Assembly (NCBI GenBank): GCA_016776905.1
Contig: JADHSM010000016.1
Coordinates: 25,698 to 89,697, forward strand
Length of the DNA stretch: 64,000 bases
Origin: Planctomycetota bacterium
GTDB taxonomy: Bacteria > Planctomycetota > UBA8108 > UBA1146
Reading direction: 5' to 3'
Made by a program: the position numbers and the translations under genes. Every line of letters begins with the position of its first letter. The stretch's first letter is position 1. Positions 52,621-61,823 of the stretch are shown here, piece by piece. The notes under the pieces were generated by a model that saw only the letters and a list, made by a program, of their open reading frames with translations, had not been told where the DNA came from and did no database searches.

Positions 52621-53801
52621 CGTGCAAACTCCAGCAAAAGATCGAAGAGACCTTCCGCATCCCGTGGGCCGGGATTCGCTTCAGGATGAAATTGAACTGA
52701 AAAGAAGGGCTTGGAAGAATGCCGAACACCTTCATTGGAAGCGTCATTCGCATTTCTATACCACTCTTGCCAACCGGCAGGAGGATTTGATCCGTCAACG
52801 GCATATCCATGATTCTGACTTGTAACGTAGCACCGGCGACTTCCTACTTCATAGCAGGGTTGGTTTTGTCCTCTATGCCCAAAGTCGAGTTTGTAGGTAT
52901 CAAATCCAGCGGCGAGAGAGAGCAACTGATTTCCAAGGCAAATCCCCATGAGGGGTCTATTCTCGCCCAGAGCCCGGCTCACCATTTCAACGGTTTCCTC
53001 GGTCATCTTAGGGTTTCCAGGACCATTGGAGAGCAAGACAGCATCTGCTTTTTCGGAGACAAAGTCATGATTCCAAGGAACTTGAAGAACGTCCGCACCC
53101 CGTGCAATCAGGGATCGAACAATACTTGTTTTTGCTCCGCAATCGACAAGTACAACTCGGGGAGCTCCAGTGACACCACTGCTATGAAGAATAGGTTCGG
53201 AGCAGCTCACCTCTGCGACAACATTCACCGATCCAGGATCATGGCACGGTGCATTTTGAACCTCATCTCGATTGGAACTTCCTTCAACGAGAAGTCTTCC
53301 TTTCAAGGATCCAAACTGACGTAAGTGCTGAGTCAGTGCTCGAACATCCACGCCCTCGATACCGGGCACTCCTTCTGATACCAGCCAGTCATCCAGCGAT
53401 TGGCTAGAGTTCCAATGGCTGTAATCTCTGGAGAGTCTCTGGACGACCAACGCTTGGGCCTGAATCCGAGAAGATTCGAACCCTTCTTGTATCTGCAGAT
53501 CGGGGTCTCTTCTCGGTACTCCATAATTTCCAACAAGTGGATAAGTCAGAGTTAAGAGCTGTCCCCTATAGGATGGGTCCGTTAATGATTCCGGATAGCC
53601 GACAAGCCCGGTAGCAAAAACAACCTCACCAGAAATAGATTTTAATGCACCGAAGGCAAAGCCTTCAAAACGCACACCATCTTCAAGTTCCAGAGCGGCT
53701 GATCGACCCGGTTGCCACGAGACGATGTCAGTCGACGTCAGTCCCGATGCCGCAGAAATATTTGCCGCAGAAATATTTGCTGCAGAGTCGTTTTGATTCA
53801 A
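52617..53801 (-). CDS. carA: carbamoyl-phosphate synthase, small chain
   Basis: The glutaminase subunit feeding ammonia to CarB. I favour the TTG start at 53801, with GGGGGA seven bases before it, giving 394 residues; a TTG at 53855 is also open but has no such site. AALELEDGVRFEGFAFGA is the usual CarA opening, and the class I glutaminase triad is in MGICLGNQLLSLAAG (Cys), FHPEANPGP (His, Glu). The N-terminal extension has a duplicated ANISA from a 15-base tandem repeat. Genes order carA-carB with a four-base overlap. Confidence 0.92.
   Translation of the reverse strand: MNQNDSAANISAANISAASGLTSTDIVSWQPGRSAALELEDGVRFEGFAFGALKSISGEVVFATGLVGYPESLTDPSYRGQLLTLTYPLVGNYGVPRRDPDLQIQEGFESSRIQAQALVVQRLSRDYSHWNSSQSLDDWLVSEGVPGIEGVDVRALTQHLRQFGSLKGRLLVEGSSNRDEVQNAPCHDPGSVNVVAEVSCSEPILHSSGVTGAPRVVLVDCGAKTSIVRSLIARGADVLQVPWNHDFVSEKADAVLLSNGPGNPKMTEETVEMVSRALGENRPLMGICLGNQLLSLAAGFDTYKLDFGHRGQNQPCYEVGSRRCYVTSQNHGYAVDGSNPPAGWQEWYRNANDASNEGVRHSSKPFFSVQFHPEANPGPRDAEGLFDLLLEFAR
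53752..53781 (-). repeat. 15-bp tandem duplication at the 5' end of carA
   Basis: GCAGAAATATTTGCC at 53752-53766 is followed by GCAGAAATATTTGCT. It duplicates five residues (AANIS) in the extension before the CarA domain. Confidence 0.85.
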
Positions 53802-53899
53802 TGTTGGGTCCCCCAAGATGCTGCCTTCCGCCAAGAAGAGTCCAATGACCAGCAAAGGTTTTAATGAAGGATCTTATTCAATCCTTCTTTAAGCTCTCT

Positions 53900-53932
53900 G
53901 AGGCCCTTTGATCACTGTTCAAAGAGGGCCTC
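53900..53932. promoter_or_regulatory. stable hairpin in the carA leader
   Basis: GAGGCCCTTTGA pairs with TCAAAG-AG-GGCCTC-type sequence at 53919-53932 (12 pairs with a two-base bulge, seven-base loop), about 100 bases before the favoured carA start, in the 240-base gap after pgeF. No T-run follows on the minus strand, so it is not a plain terminator; a leader element controlling pyrimidine genes is possible. Confidence 0.35.
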
Positions 53933-54041
53933 AAAAGACTCCTGAAAAGCCTGAAAATGCTGGTCAGGAATCTAATGCAGATCCTGAGGATCAGAGTTTA
54001 AAAGCGACTTCCGCCCGGCGAAAGGCACCCGTCAAATTTGA

Positions 54042-54836
54042 TTAAAATTTCCATCCGACCAGAGCCCCACTTCTCCCTGTTGTGCCCCTGTCCCTCCGAT
54101 AGCTGAACAAGTTCATATCTGAGGCACTGCAGCGGGTATCTGACCAGATAGAAGTCGCTGGAAGGCCAGTATTTATAAGGGTTTCGTGTAATATGGCCCG
54201 AATATCCAAAGTCCCGTCCTGACAGGCCAAATCCGCCCCAGGTAGACCAGAAACGGCGACCAGAACCTCTTCCCCTACGGGATACTTCGCCCCACAGATT
54301 CCTGGAGAAATCATCGCCAAAAGATCTTTTGCCGGTCCCATCTCGGCCAAAAGTGCAGTTAAGGCCCCCGAAGCCACGCCTCGCCAACCACAATGAGCAA
54401 CCCCTGCTTGTCGGAGTTGAGGGTTCACGAGCGTCACGAGAGGGCAATCTGCGGTCAGAGATAAAACAAAGACTCCAGGAGTCTCCAGAAGAACCACGTC
54501 ATACCCGGCAAAATGAACAGACGGACTCAAAAATCCTTCGCCACCATCGGATAGTTTTGGTTTCAGAATCTCTGCGGCATGCACCTGTCCTGGCACAATA
54601 ATTTGTTCAGAGGAGACCTTGGCGGAGTCTGCGAGACGTTGTCGGTTTTCCCGAACGTCTTCAAGCTTATCTCCTGTTGAAAATCCCAAATTCAGAGAAT
54701 CGAAGGGCGCAGAACTGACTCCACCATGACGGTCTGGAAAAATAGCAACGAAGCCGTCGAGGTCATGGGTGGCTCTGAAATCACAGGCCATGTCGACGGT
54801 CTTCAAATCTCTGTTGTCAGAATTCACGCTAAGCAA
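54042..54836 (-). CDS. pgeF: YfiH/PgeF-type multicopper polyphenol oxidase-like protein
   Basis: A 264-residue protein of the laccase-domain family now known to include purine-nucleoside phosphorylase/adenosine deaminase activity and peptidoglycan editing. RHGGVSSAPFDSLNLGFSTG, VHAAEIL, LSLTADCPLVTLVN and VAHCGWRGVASGAL provide the zinc ligands (His, Cys, His), with SPGICGAKYPVGEEV after. The start may be the TTG at 54836, overlapping the AI-2E gene by eight bases, or the GTG at 54827; neither has a strong ribosome binding site. Confidence 0.85.
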   Translation of the reverse strand: MLSVNSDNRDLKTVDMACDFRATHDLDGFVAIFPDRHGGVSSAPFDSLNLGFSTGDKLEDVRENRQRLADSAKVSSEQIIVPGQVHAAEILKPKLSDGGEGFLSPSVHFAGYDVVLLETPGVFVLSLTADCPLVTLVNPQLRQAGVAHCGWRGVASGALTALLAEMGPAKDLLAMISPGICGAKYPVGEEVLVAVSGLPGADLACQDGTLDIRAILHETLINTGLPATSIWSDTRCSASDMNLFSYRRDRGTTGRSGALVGWKF

Positions 54837-56148
54837 CTTCGGGAGAAATCCCCTGTTCCCGAATCAACGGCAACACGAACTCTCGCAATAAGGTTTTAGT
54901 CACGGCAGCCATCGGTACGGAGAGAAGCATCCCCAACAACCCAAACCATTGAGCAAAGATCATGAAGGTGACGATGACTGTGACAGGATGAAGCCCCGCT
55001 TCTTCTCCTAAGAAACGTGGAACCAATACAAAGCCCTCAATCATTTCCATCGCGCCAAACACTCCGGCAGTCAGTAGCAAGAGAGTGATTTCATGGTACT
55101 CAAACCAACAAATACCCAGTGCAGGTATCATGGCGAGCCAAACTCCCACATAAGGTAACAGCGATAAAAACCCTGCAGCAAAGCCGATGAGGAATCCGTA
55201 AGGAACACCTATCAAAATCAAGGCGAGACCGGTCATGACTCCTTTGATGATGCAAACGAGAAGACGCCCCCTGAAAAAACCCGACAATATGCCATGAATC
55301 TCTGAAGCAACCTTTTCGACACGTGGGCGAGAACCCGAAGGAATCCACAGACGCCAGCGAGCCAACAACGGATCGATTTCGAGCAGGAAAAAGAAGACGT
55401 ATATCGGGACGAGAAGCAGCCAATTGCCAAGTTCGAGTAGTCGGCCGAATGCACTAGGTCCAGAATTTTCTTCATTTCCCTGGTCCACATCCGAGTTCAG
55501 ATCAGGGCCCGATTGCGAACCGAGCAGCCACGCATCGAAGACTCGCCCCAAGGATCCGTCGAGAGTAGATTCTACTTTTTTGGCCAATGCTTCATCCGGG
55601 TTTTCATCAGCACTACTCGCGTACTTTTTGATCACCTTGTCTTTCCAACGCTGGAAACCAAGAGCGACTCCCGGGAATTTCTCATGAAGTAAAGATTCGG
55701 CTTCTACAAACCAGCCGGGATCGAGACGATCATTACCGTTACGATCGAAGTACCAAACCGTGGGTAACCCTGACATCGTTTCTTTTTTAAGATCTGTATA
55801 GCCGAGGCGTTCCACTGCCTGACTTTCATCAACAGCTTCTGTGCGCGGCTCTCCCATGGTTTTCTGAGCCAGAGAAATTCCTGCTCGAGCCAACATCACG
55901 GATCCACCCAAGAGAGCGCCAAAAGTCAAAATTCCCGCAACGATGAAAATGAGGACCACTGCCGGGAACCGCTTCATTCCCTTTCGTTCCAATGCGTCCG
56001 CCAAGGGATCTAAAATATAAGCAATGACGAATCCAGCCACGAGAGGGGCTAGAATTGATTTCAGAGAAAAAATCATCGCCAAGGTCACAAGAAGGACGAC
56101 CGCAAGGATCAGCCCTCTCAGGAAACGCTGCGATACGATGCGATCCAT
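54829..56148 (-). CDS. AI-2E/PerM-family transporter with a large periplasmic insert
   Basis: A 439-residue membrane protein (start at ATG 56148; an ATG at 56166 is also open). Two helices near the N-terminus (LRGLILAVVLLVTLAMIFS; FIIAYILDPLADALERKG-type region) and about five at the C-terminal half with GVPYGFLIGFAAGFLSLLPY and GLLGMLLSVPMAAVTK fit the PF01594 fold. Between them is an unusually long insert of about 130 residues that includes YFDRNGNDRLDPGWF, similar to a calcium loop. Family members export small molecules or act as Na+/H+ antiporters; no substrate can be given. It overlaps the Minf_1886 gene by 31 bases. Confidence 0.85.
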   Translation of the reverse strand: MDRIVSQRFLRGLILAVVLLVTLAMIFSLKSILAPLVAGFVIAYILDPLADALERKGMKRFPAVVLIFIVAGILTFGALLGGSVMLARAGISLAQKTMGEPRTEAVDESQAVERLGYTDLKKETMSGLPTVWYFDRNGNDRLDPGWFVEAESLLHEKFPGVALGFQRWKDKVIKKYASSADENPDEALAKKVESTLDGSLGRVFDAWLLGSQSGPDLNSDVDQGNEENSGPSAFGRLLELGNWLLLVPIYVFFFLLEIDPLLARWRLWIPSGSRPRVEKVASEIHGILSGFFRGRLLVCIIKGVMTGLALILIGVPYGFLIGFAAGFLSLLPYVGVWLAMIPALGICWFEYHEITLLLLTAGVFGAMEMIEGFVLVPRFLGEEAGLHPVTVIVTFMIFAQWFGLLGMLLSVPMAAVTKTLLREFVLPLIREQGISPEVA

Positions 56149-56618
56149 TGGTCTTTCTCCTGACAATATTCCAACTGAGGCTCGATAGAGAATACCTCAT
56201 GAAATGTCAGACCACCAAAACCACGATCAAAATCAGCGATTCGATCAGAGGCTCTTCTGCCCAGTAATTGGTGATCAATTAGGGCAAATACCATTGCCCC
56301 GATGTCTTCACTCACAACGATCCCCCAGGAATCAAACACGCAGCCGGCAAGACACCCGAATTCTTGGATGGCCAATTGACGTACTGATTCTAAGAGATCT
56401 CGTGCTGAAACATGCTGATGATCTTCAGGAGAGAGCGGAACATAGCTTTCGACATGATGAACCTGCCGAACGGCGTGGTCCAAAGTGTCAAAAAGGAACG
56501 CATAGGCCTCACGAGGATACTCCGGGTAAACACGGAGCAATCCATCAAGCCTTTGTTCTGGTTTCGGATCCGTCAACGGATCGCCTCCGGGTCCGGGCCC
56601 CACCGCGGCGTGCGGCAT
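56118..56618 (-). CDS. Minf_1886 family protein (Planctomycete/Verrucomicrobia-restricted)
   Basis: A 166-residue cytoplasmic protein. YPREAYAFLFDTLDHAVRQV, HVSARDLLESVRQLAIQEFG, FDSWGIVVSEDIGAMVFALI and FDRGFGGLTFHEVF match the family once described as Verruc_Plancto-restricted. Its function is unknown. It is a useful lineage marker for this window. It lies between holB and the AI-2E transporter, overlapping the latter's start. Confidence 0.88.
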   Translation of the reverse strand: MPHAAVGPGPGGDPLTDPKPEQRLDGLLRVYPEYPREAYAFLFDTLDHAVRQVHHVESYVPLSPEDHQHVSARDLLESVRQLAIQEFGCLAGCVFDSWGIVVSEDIGAMVFALIDHQLLGRRASDRIADFDRGFGGLTFHEVFSIEPQLEYCQEKDQWIASYRSVS

Positions 56619-56732
56619 CCCGTATGGACCAACGAGGCGAATGGTAGAGATTCGAAAAGGAACGACAAGCGGTTATTTCGACTTACCGGCCTTGATTTGG
56701 AAATAAATTTGAACACCCCCATATGAGGCGTC

Positions 56733-57749
56733 TCAGACCCACTGACTCCCCAGTACCCGGGGAATTAGTTCTCTAATATTTTCAGGATTTTCGGAACGTA
56801 GCACCATCGCGGCGGCCTCCACGACAAGATCTGGAGAACCATATCGACCCAGATGCCCCGCCAAATGAGTCAGCATCAGAGCTCGGGTCGCTGCCACTTG
56901 TCGAGATTCCACAGTGTTTCCACGAAACGCCCAAATACCATTCCCCAGCAACTGGAGGGTCCTGTGGACAGAATCACGATCGAACGACTCACCCTCACGA
57001 AGGGTCAGAGCAACAAGATCTCTGGGGTCTGCTGGAATCTCACGCAGTAAACGGGAAAAGCTCTCTTCACCCCCACACCGCGTCAGCGCCTCTTCTAGTG
57101 CTAATGCCGCCCCGGGCCTCCCCCCCGTACCTCGATAGAGAAAAGAGGCTCTCTCTTCACTGATACCATGGCGGCCAAGAACCTCATGGAAGGAATCTCG
57201 ACTCAGAGGTCCCAGGAGCCAACGTTGACACCGTGAAATGATGGTACCGAGAAGACTTGCCGGTCGATGAGAGACGAGAAGAAAATGCGTCTCTCCAGGA
57301 GGTTCTTCGAGAATCTTCAAGAGTGCATTGGCCGACTCTTCGCGCAATTGATCTGCGGAATCGATCAAGACCACTCGCCGACCATCGCTTCTCAAAGCGA
57401 GAAAAGAGAGAATCTCTCTCATTCGAGCGATTTCGATCGTCCCTCCCCCTTCAGAGGAGATCTCTAAATATCCCGGATGATTTCCCGAAGCGACCTTTGA
57501 GCAGGAAGGGCATTCACCACAGGCTCTAGGATCGGGGTCAGTCCCGGTTTCGGGCTGGGCACAGAGCAAGAGTCTCGCCCAGTTACGAGCCAATGTCCCC
57601 TTGCCAATTCCTTCTGGCCCACCGATCAGGTGAGCATGCGAAAGACGACCCGCTAAAAATCCACGGCCCCAACCCCGACGCATGTCTTCATGGCCAAAGA
57701 TATCAGCCACATGATCCAAACCTTCTTGGGCATCCAAGTGTTCATTCAT
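56733..57749 (-). CDS. holB: DNA polymerase III delta-prime subunit
   Basis: A 338-residue clamp-loader subunit. The P-loop region reads HLIGGPEGIGKGTLAR (GxxGxGK), the zinc module CGECPSC is intact, EGGGTIEIARMREILSF matches the delta-prime segment, and NALLKILEEPPGETHFLLVS is the hallmark, with the SRC region in IISRCQRWLLGPL. It works with DnaX to load the sliding clamp. It overlaps tmk by four bases, a common pairing. Confidence 0.92.
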   Translation of the reverse strand: MNEHLDAQEGLDHVADIFGHEDMRRGWGRGFLAGRLSHAHLIGGPEGIGKGTLARNWARLLLCAQPETGTDPDPRACGECPSCSKVASGNHPGYLEISSEGGGTIEIARMREILSFLALRSDGRRVVLIDSADQLREESANALLKILEEPPGETHFLLVSHRPASLLGTIISRCQRWLLGPLSRDSFHEVLGRHGISEERASFLYRGTGGRPGAALALEEALTRCGGEESFSRLLREIPADPRDLVALTLREGESFDRDSVHRTLQLLGNGIWAFRGNTVESRQVAATRALMLTHLAGHLGRYGSPDLVVEAAAMVLRSENPENIRELIPRVLGSQWV

Positions 57750-58366
57750 GATCGCTCCAGAGAGTTCAGGACCTCTTCAACAAGAGAGGCCACCTTCTCT
57801 TCAGATCCATCCGCTTCAATACGGTGAATCACATCTCCTGGCAATCCTTGGACACTTCGAAAAGCCTGAGCAGTTCTTTCGATCATTCCCTGACGAGACT
57901 CAAAGCGGTCCCCTTCTCTGGCACGAAGCTTTAATCGTTCCAGCAAGAGATCCGTAGGGACATCCATCACGAGATGCAGACAAGGACGACGCTTCCCTAA
58001 AATCAGGTGGCAAAGTTCGACGACACGTTCTTCACCCAATTCTCCGGCCATCCCCTGATAGACAATCGTTGAAAGATAAAATCTATCGGCAAAAACCCAA
58101 GCCCCGCTAGCGAGTGCGGGTTCGATCACTTCCGTGAGCAGTTGACAACGGGATGCTAAAAACAATAACGCTTCCCCTTCCGCTGTCATGGGAAGAGCGG
58201 CATCGAGAAGAAGAGTTCGGATCTTCTCTCCCAGTTCTGTGGATCCGGGTTCTCGTACCTGAATGACTCGTTCGCCACGAGATTCCATCACGCGAGCCAA
58301 TCGCTCCATTTGAGTCGATTTTCCGCAGCCATCCGCACCCTCGAAGGCGATGAATCGGTTCATCAT
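57746..58366 (-). CDS. tmk: thymidylate kinase
   Basis: A 206-residue kinase turning dTMP to dTDP. The P-loop FIAFEGADGCGKSTQMERL, the DRX motif in ADRFYLSTIVYQG and the lid VREPGSTELGEKIRTLL fit Tmk. I start it at the ATG at 58366, which overlaps the lipA stop; an upstream ATG at 58462 would add 32 residues lying inside lipA. It overlaps holB by four bases. Confidence 0.95.
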   Translation of the reverse strand: MMNRFIAFEGADGCGKSTQMERLARVMESRGERVIQVREPGSTELGEKIRTLLLDAALPMTAEGEALLFLASRCQLLTEVIEPALASGAWVFADRFYLSTIVYQGMAGELGEERVVELCHLILGKRRPCLHLVMDVPTDLLLERLKLRAREGDRFESRQGMIERTAQAFRSVQGLPGDVIHRIEADGSEEKVASLVEEVLNSLERS

Positions 58367-59319
58367 GAGAGAGGCACCTGAGCATCTGCCATATAAGAGG
58401 ATCGAACAAAAGGACCCGAGAAAACCATGGGGAACCCTAATGATTCGCCAAACTTTCGCCACTCTTCAAATTGATCGGGGTGAATATATTCTTCCACGGG
58501 AAGACTTTGAGCTTCCGGCTGAAGATATTGACCAATCGTTACAATGCGGACACCAACCTCGTAGAGATCCTCCAACAACGATCGAACCTCTTCAGGTTTT
58601 TCACCCAGGCCGAGCATCAAACCGGACTTCGCCCACATTCGGGTTTTGCCGGACACCTCGCTGGCAGCGGCGACTCTTTCCAAAAGAGAGAGACTTCTTT
58701 CGTAACGAGCACCGGGGCGCACCCTTTTGTAAAGGGAAGGAACCGTCTCAATATTATGATTAAAGACTTCAGGACGCGCTTCGATGATGGGATCGATGGC
58801 AGCGAAATCTCCCCGAAAATCCGGTGTGAGAACTTCGACCTTTGCATCAGGCATCAACGATCGTATTTCATTGATGCAGCGAACGAAGTGATCACTCCCC
58901 TGATCAGGGAGATCATCTCTGTTCACAGAGGTCACCACGACATGCTTCAATCCTAATTCGAGTGCAGCCTCGGCGACCTTTCTGGGTTCTTCAGGATCCG
59001 GAGCACCCGGTACTCCTCCAGCGACAGAACAGAATGGACATGAACGAGTGCACTTTTCACCCAACACTAAGAAAGTCGCAGTCCCTCTCGACCAACAATG
59101 ATTCCGATTGGGGCACCGAGCTTCTTCACAGATCGTGTTGAGAGATCTTTCGCCCAAAGAAGCTGCGGTCTTGCGACTGCCGGCCCCTTTCGACAAGGGC
59201 ATGCGTAGCCACTCAGGAAGACGTTCACGACGCCAGCCCCTTGCTGTATCCGAGGACTCCTCTGATACAGAATCGGAGTGGCTGGAAGTGTTTTGTTTTG
59301 CCTGTTCTGGGGATGCCAT
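58363..59319 (-). CDS. lipA: lipoyl synthase
   Basis: A 318-residue radical-SAM enzyme inserting two sulfurs into octanoyl chains on lipoate-dependent enzymes. The auxiliary cluster motif CEEARCPNRNHCW (C-X4-C-X5-C) and the radical-SAM motif CTRSCPFC (C-X3-C-X2-C) are intact, and VVTSVNRDDLPDQGSDHF and GLMLGLGEKPEEV are typical. The final Ser ligand RSSYMADAQ block is present. No lipB octanoyltransferase is adjacent. Confidence 0.96.
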   Translation of the reverse strand: MASPEQAKQNTSSHSDSVSEESSDTARGWRRERLPEWLRMPLSKGAGSRKTAASLGERSLNTICEEARCPNRNHCWSRGTATFLVLGEKCTRSCPFCSVAGGVPGAPDPEEPRKVAEAALELGLKHVVVTSVNRDDLPDQGSDHFVRCINEIRSLMPDAKVEVLTPDFRGDFAAIDPIIEARPEVFNHNIETVPSLYKRVRPGARYERSLSLLERVAAASEVSGKTRMWAKSGLMLGLGEKPEEVRSLLEDLYEVGVRIVTIGQYLQPEAQSLPVEEYIHPDQFEEWRKFGESLGFPMVFSGPFVRSSYMADAQVPLS

Positions 59320-59414
59320 CGATACCTCCGACGGGAGTGTTTATCCCGTTCAAGGCACACTAGCCGGGGAAGCCAGACTGGGCAAGAAGACGCACGAAGA
59401 GAAGGCCTATAGAT

Positions 59415-60299
59415 TCAACTCTCGCTACGAGCCGAGATCACCTCAAGAAGATCTGGCATAGCGGCTTTCATGGCATCCCTGCCCGCCTCCACCAAACTGG
59501 ACAGATCACTCAGATCGCTCCAAGATCTCTGCCCCACATGAGGCCTTACGACCAGATCAGCTTCCTGAAGTTCCTGTTCGGTCAGCCAATTGCGAGCGAT
59601 TCCGGCAACCCGTTGAATCACCTGCATTCCACTCTCTTGGGATTCACATGTGGTCAAAGACCGGGAGGGGTCGATGGCCAGAACGACAGCATCAGGATCG
59701 AAGGCACGAGCGGCTGCGACAGGAACACTAGAAACGGCTCCCGCGTCGATCAATTGCATCCCATCAAATTCCACAGGCGGGAAAATCCCGGGGAGAGCAC
59801 AACTAGCTGTGACAGCGGGAGTCAATGCGCCTTCGCGAAGGGTCACGAGGCGAGCTTCTTTGAGATCAAGGGCGACGATCTGGAGAGGAATACGACACTC
59901 TTCAAAATCGCCCTCCCCGATCAGCATCTCGACCAATTGTTCGAGGATGCCCTCATCGACAACGGAGGTTCTTCGCGCGAGGTGAGCCAAGTGCATTCCC
60001 CGACGAAACAAGGAACGCATCGCTTCCAAAAGGCCGGTTCTGTCATCGTTGGCAGCGGCGAGCATCATGCCGCCGATACGGAGGCTTCTGAATTCGGGAG
60101 AGGATAATATTTCGATGGCTCGAAGAGCCAGAATTGCGGCATCAGGATCTCGACACCAACGGGCTCCGGTGATCGCTCCGGCTGAGATTCCAGAGACGGA
60201 GCAGATCTCGATCCCCTCCTCCTCAAGTACCTGCAATGCACCAAAGTGAGCCAGTCCGCGGCTTCCCCCGCCCCCTAAAGCCACGGAGATCCGACTCAT
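59415..60299 (-). CDS. patatin-like phospholipase
   Basis: A 294-residue hydrolase of the patatin/RssA group. The oxyanion-hole GGGGSRGLAHFGALQVLE, nucleophile motif SGISAGAITGA (GXSXG) and catalytic Asp in LIDAGAVSSVPV form a complete Ser-Asp dyad. No signal peptide is visible. Family members hydrolyse membrane lipids or act in signalling; the target is unknown. It lies six bases after the PaaK-like gene, so the two are co-transcribed. Confidence 0.9.
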   Translation of the reverse strand: MSRISVALGGGGSRGLAHFGALQVLEEEGIEICSVSGISAGAITGARWCRDPDAAILALRAIEILSSPEFRSLRIGGMMLAAANDDRTGLLEAMRSLFRRGMHLAHLARRTSVVDEGILEQLVEMLIGEGDFEECRIPLQIVALDLKEARLVTLREGALTPAVTASCALPGIFPPVEFDGMQLIDAGAVSSVPVAAARAFDPDAVVLAIDPSRSLTTCESQESGMQVIQRVAGIARNWLTEQELQEADLVVRPHVGQRSWSDLSDLSSLVEAGRDAMKAAMPDLLEVISARSES

Positions 60300-60305
60300 G
60301 ACTCG

Positions 60306-61823
60306 CTATTCTCCCTGACCTGCAGAGTCGCGAAGATCGACAACGCGCAGCTCTTTCAACTGAGTTTCCATTCCCAATCTCTTCAACATTTCTTCCCGAG
60401 CAACCATCGAAACAGAACTGGGTCGAACCTCTGACGCATCAAGAATTTGACTCGCCAAAATATCAGGAAGGGTCGCTGAATCAGCCTCGTCTCTGATGCT
60501 GACCGTGACGTGCAACTCATCCACATCCAAGGGATCGTCATTTTTCTTACTGAGGACCACTTGCCACTCGTCTACCAAGGAAGAATCTGTCAACAAATCG
60601 GTGATGACATTCAAATTAACGAGTGTGCCTTTTATCTTGGTCAGTGACATATCGGTTTTATTGGATGCCCGGCTCAGGTCAGAAGCAAAACGGGGCACCG
60701 TTCTGCCGCAAGCAGGGCATGGCTCATGAGTCATGCCCCCATTGATCAGATCCCCAGTTCGGTAGCGCATGATCAAAGATCCTCGCCCATCGAGAGGGGT
60801 GTAGACCAACTCTCCTGTTTCACCATCCGGGAGACGCTCGCCAGTTTCAGGATCGACGATTTCAAAGAGATCCAGATCGGGATAGGTGTGAAACCCTGTT
60901 TCAACTCCACCCTGACACTCGATCCAGCATTTCTTGGATTCGGTAAAGCCAAGAACGCTGACCACCTTAGGATCTTTAGAGCCATTGCTCCGCAGAAGTT
61001 CTTCGAGCTTATCCCGATAACCCTTCGTGACTCGATCTCCTCCGAGGAAGAGTACTCGGATGGAAGAGAGATCTCTCCCCTCCTCGACACCCTGCTTGAC
61101 CAGATGGTAGACGTAGCCAGGAATACCGGTGAGATGACTTGGACGCATCTTTTCGAGAGCTTTTAAAATACCATCGGTTCCCATCGCTCTTCCCCCACCG
61201 GTGTGAAGCGTGAAGAGCTCGTTGGCGATTCCGACACCATGAACTTGCCAAAAAGCCAAGTGCGGAGCATAGGGAAAAACGCTCACCAGTCGGTCATTGG
61301 AATTGTCGACACCAATCACTTCTCCCATGCGTCGTCCCGATTCCTGAAGAACATCGAGATCGTAACGACTGAGGAAAAAAGAAGTGGGAAGTGCTGTACG
61401 TCCTGTTGTAAAAAACGCCTGCACAGGACGATACTCTGTCCCCAGTCTTCGACGAACTTCTTCCCGGCCATGTCGCAGAGCAGTCCACATCATTCCGGCC
61501 TTCTGCAGAGGAGTCAGCACTTTGCGGACAGTTTCAGCATCGGGTTGCAATACGAATTGCTTGGGTTGATCTGGACTTTCCGCAGTGGGAGCGATGTCAG
61601 ATTTTGACGAGAAAGGTATTTGGGACATATCCGCATACGTCTGCAAACTGTCCACCTCGAGATGTTGCAGTTTTTCCCTGTAGTACGGATGGAAGGGCAA
61701 AATCTTTTCGCGAAGATGACGGCGTAGTTTCTCCATCTGGAGTCGCTCCAGATGTTGAGCATCGGGATGTCCCCAGTTCTTCGCAAGTTCGCCCTTTGGC
61801 TTGTATCGACCGTGCATCGACAA
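60306..61823 (-). CDS. PaaK/CapK-like adenylate-forming enzyme
   Basis: A 505-residue AMP-binding enzyme. I favour TTG at 61823 with AGGAG seven bases before it; ATGs at 61817 and 61886 are alternatives. AFFTTGRTALPTSFF stands in place of the usual phosphate loop, HLTGIPGYVYHLVKQGVEEG and RVLFLGGDRVTKGYRDKLEE match the phenylacetate-CoA ligase fold, GFTESKKCWIEC the A5 motif, and RYRTGDLINGG the A7/A8 Asp region with CPACGRT. It probably activates a carboxylic acid as an acyl-AMP and perhaps a CoA ester. The substrate is unknown. It is first in a long minus-strand run. Confidence 0.82.
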   Translation of the reverse strand: MSMHGRYKPKGELAKNWGHPDAQHLERLQMEKLRRHLREKILPFHPYYREKLQHLEVDSLQTYADMSQIPFSSKSDIAPTAESPDQPKQFVLQPDAETVRKVLTPLQKAGMMWTALRHGREEVRRRLGTEYRPVQAFFTTGRTALPTSFFLSRYDLDVLQESGRRMGEVIGVDNSNDRLVSVFPYAPHLAFWQVHGVGIANELFTLHTGGGRAMGTDGILKALEKMRPSHLTGIPGYVYHLVKQGVEEGRDLSSIRVLFLGGDRVTKGYRDKLEELLRSNGSKDPKVVSVLGFTESKKCWIECQGGVETGFHTYPDLDLFEIVDPETGERLPDGETGELVYTPLDGRGSLIMRYRTGDLINGGMTHEPCPACGRTVPRFASDLSRASNKTDMSLTKIKGTLVNLNVITDLLTDSSLVDEWQVVLSKKNDDPLDVDELHVTVSIRDEADSATLPDILASQILDASEVRPSSVSMVAREEMLKRLGMETQLKELRVVDLRDSAGQGE

